This document shows positions 63,885 to 64,000 of a stretch of DNA of 64,000 bases, piece by piece. A program made the position numbers and the translations under genes. This DNA comes from Deltaproteobacteria bacterium (GTDB lineage Bacteria; Myxococcota; B64-G9): positions 1 through 64,000 of the forward strand of contig JAFDKH010000006.1 in assembly GCA_019307065.1 (NCBI GenBank), written 5' to 3'. The notes under the pieces were generated by a model. That model was given only the letters and a program-made list of their open reading frames with translations, was not told where the DNA came from and did not search any database. The stretch's first letter is position 1. Each line of letters starts with the position of its first letter.

Positions 63885-64000
63885 GTATGCCGTCGAGTTC
63901 CTGATCGGTTCGGAGCGTGGCGTTGACTATCCCCAGGCATTTTGGTTGATAGGCCGATATGAAACTCCTTGCCGAACGGGAAAGCTGGGGACGGGTGAAT
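63814..64000 (-). CDS. Response-regulator receiver-like domain, C-terminal end (partial)
   Basis: On the minus strand a frame open to the window edge ends at TAA 63814-63816. Its last 61 residues include GIPILFRRPWELDEILSVL, like the final helix and KP loop of CheY-type receiver domains (here RP replaces KP). The start is beyond the window. It overlaps the end of the TPR-FGE frame in antisense. The Lys to Arg change would weaken typical phosphorelay function if it is the KP position. Confidence 0.6.
   Translation of the reverse strand, partial: FTRPQLSRSARSFISAYQPKCLGIVNATLRTDQELDGIPILFRRPWELDEILSVLDRNPGE

Overview
The window looks like chromosome of an uncultured or poorly characterised deltaproteobacterial-grade bacterium, most like Myxococcota or a neighbouring phylum. 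The signs are a MYXO-CTERM-type C-terminus on the first protein, many lipoproteins with lipobox signals and Asp/Gly/Cys-rich linkers, a zinc ribbon + GYF-like + TM + TPR protein, and many secreted repeat proteins (FG-GAP, ASH/choice-of-anchor, DVWAVG-type propeller repeats, FGE-sulfatase domains). I saw no rRNA, tRNA, CRISPR array or intact insertion sequence. Genes are tightly packed, with several ATGA overlaps and very short convergent gaps.

Layout. 0-9.6 kb: a cell-surface polysaccharide lyase-like protein (5' end off the window), a 6-phosphofructokinase, a small exported protein, a gamma-carbonic-anhydrase-like hexapeptide protein, a large alpha/alpha-barrel lipoprotein, a diacylglycerol-kinase-family protein and a DUF192 protein. 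9.6-16.1 kb (minus): a leftward TPR/zinc-ribbon gene, serS and an exported CocE/NonD hydrolase; the hydrolase is frameshifted by an exact 14-bp tandem duplication. 16.2-19.9 kb (plus): a conserved unknown gene, ftsE, ftsX and an envC-like activator, a cell-division peptidoglycan-splitting module. 19.9-24.7 kb: an exported dikinase-like lipoprotein (phosphohistidine swivel plus ATP-grasp, in the order seen in glucan water dikinases), a porin-like barrel and a CotH-kinase lipoprotein. I think this cassette is the best candidate for an undescribed extracytoplasmic phosphotransfer system.

24.7-34.6 kb: a ctp-queH-unknown operon with ATGA couplings, a VIT/VWA protein, a periplasmic protein coupled to an ogt-type DNA repair gene, a VWA lipoprotein that seems to have been inserted beside ogt (a partial ogt copy lacking the active site lies on its far side), and an ECF sigma/anti-sigma pair with a candidate self-regulated promoter. 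34.8-40.1 kb: a 1017-residue S41 protease with long C-terminal extensions, a class I aminotransferase and an M23 lipoprotein. 40.1-47.0 kb: a good sigma-54 promoter upstream of two tandem paralogous 1.1-kilo-residue ASH-repeat + VWA surface proteins.

47-64 kb is rich in accessory surface genes: a lipoprotein-anchored MEMO-AMMECR1 fusion, a Cys-repeat M23 protein, a seven-repeat FG-GAP lipoprotein, an enoyl-CoA hydratase coupled to an ADP-forming acyl-CoA synthetase, a TerB-like protein, two FGE-sulfatase-domain proteins, and two repeat-propeller proteins (7 and 21 repeats). This end also shows gene decay: a TPR-gene-like relic at 55.2 kb, a broken signal-peptide-like ORF at 59.1 kb, and an FGE-domain gene cut short where a convergent response-regulator-like gene enters at 63.8 kb.
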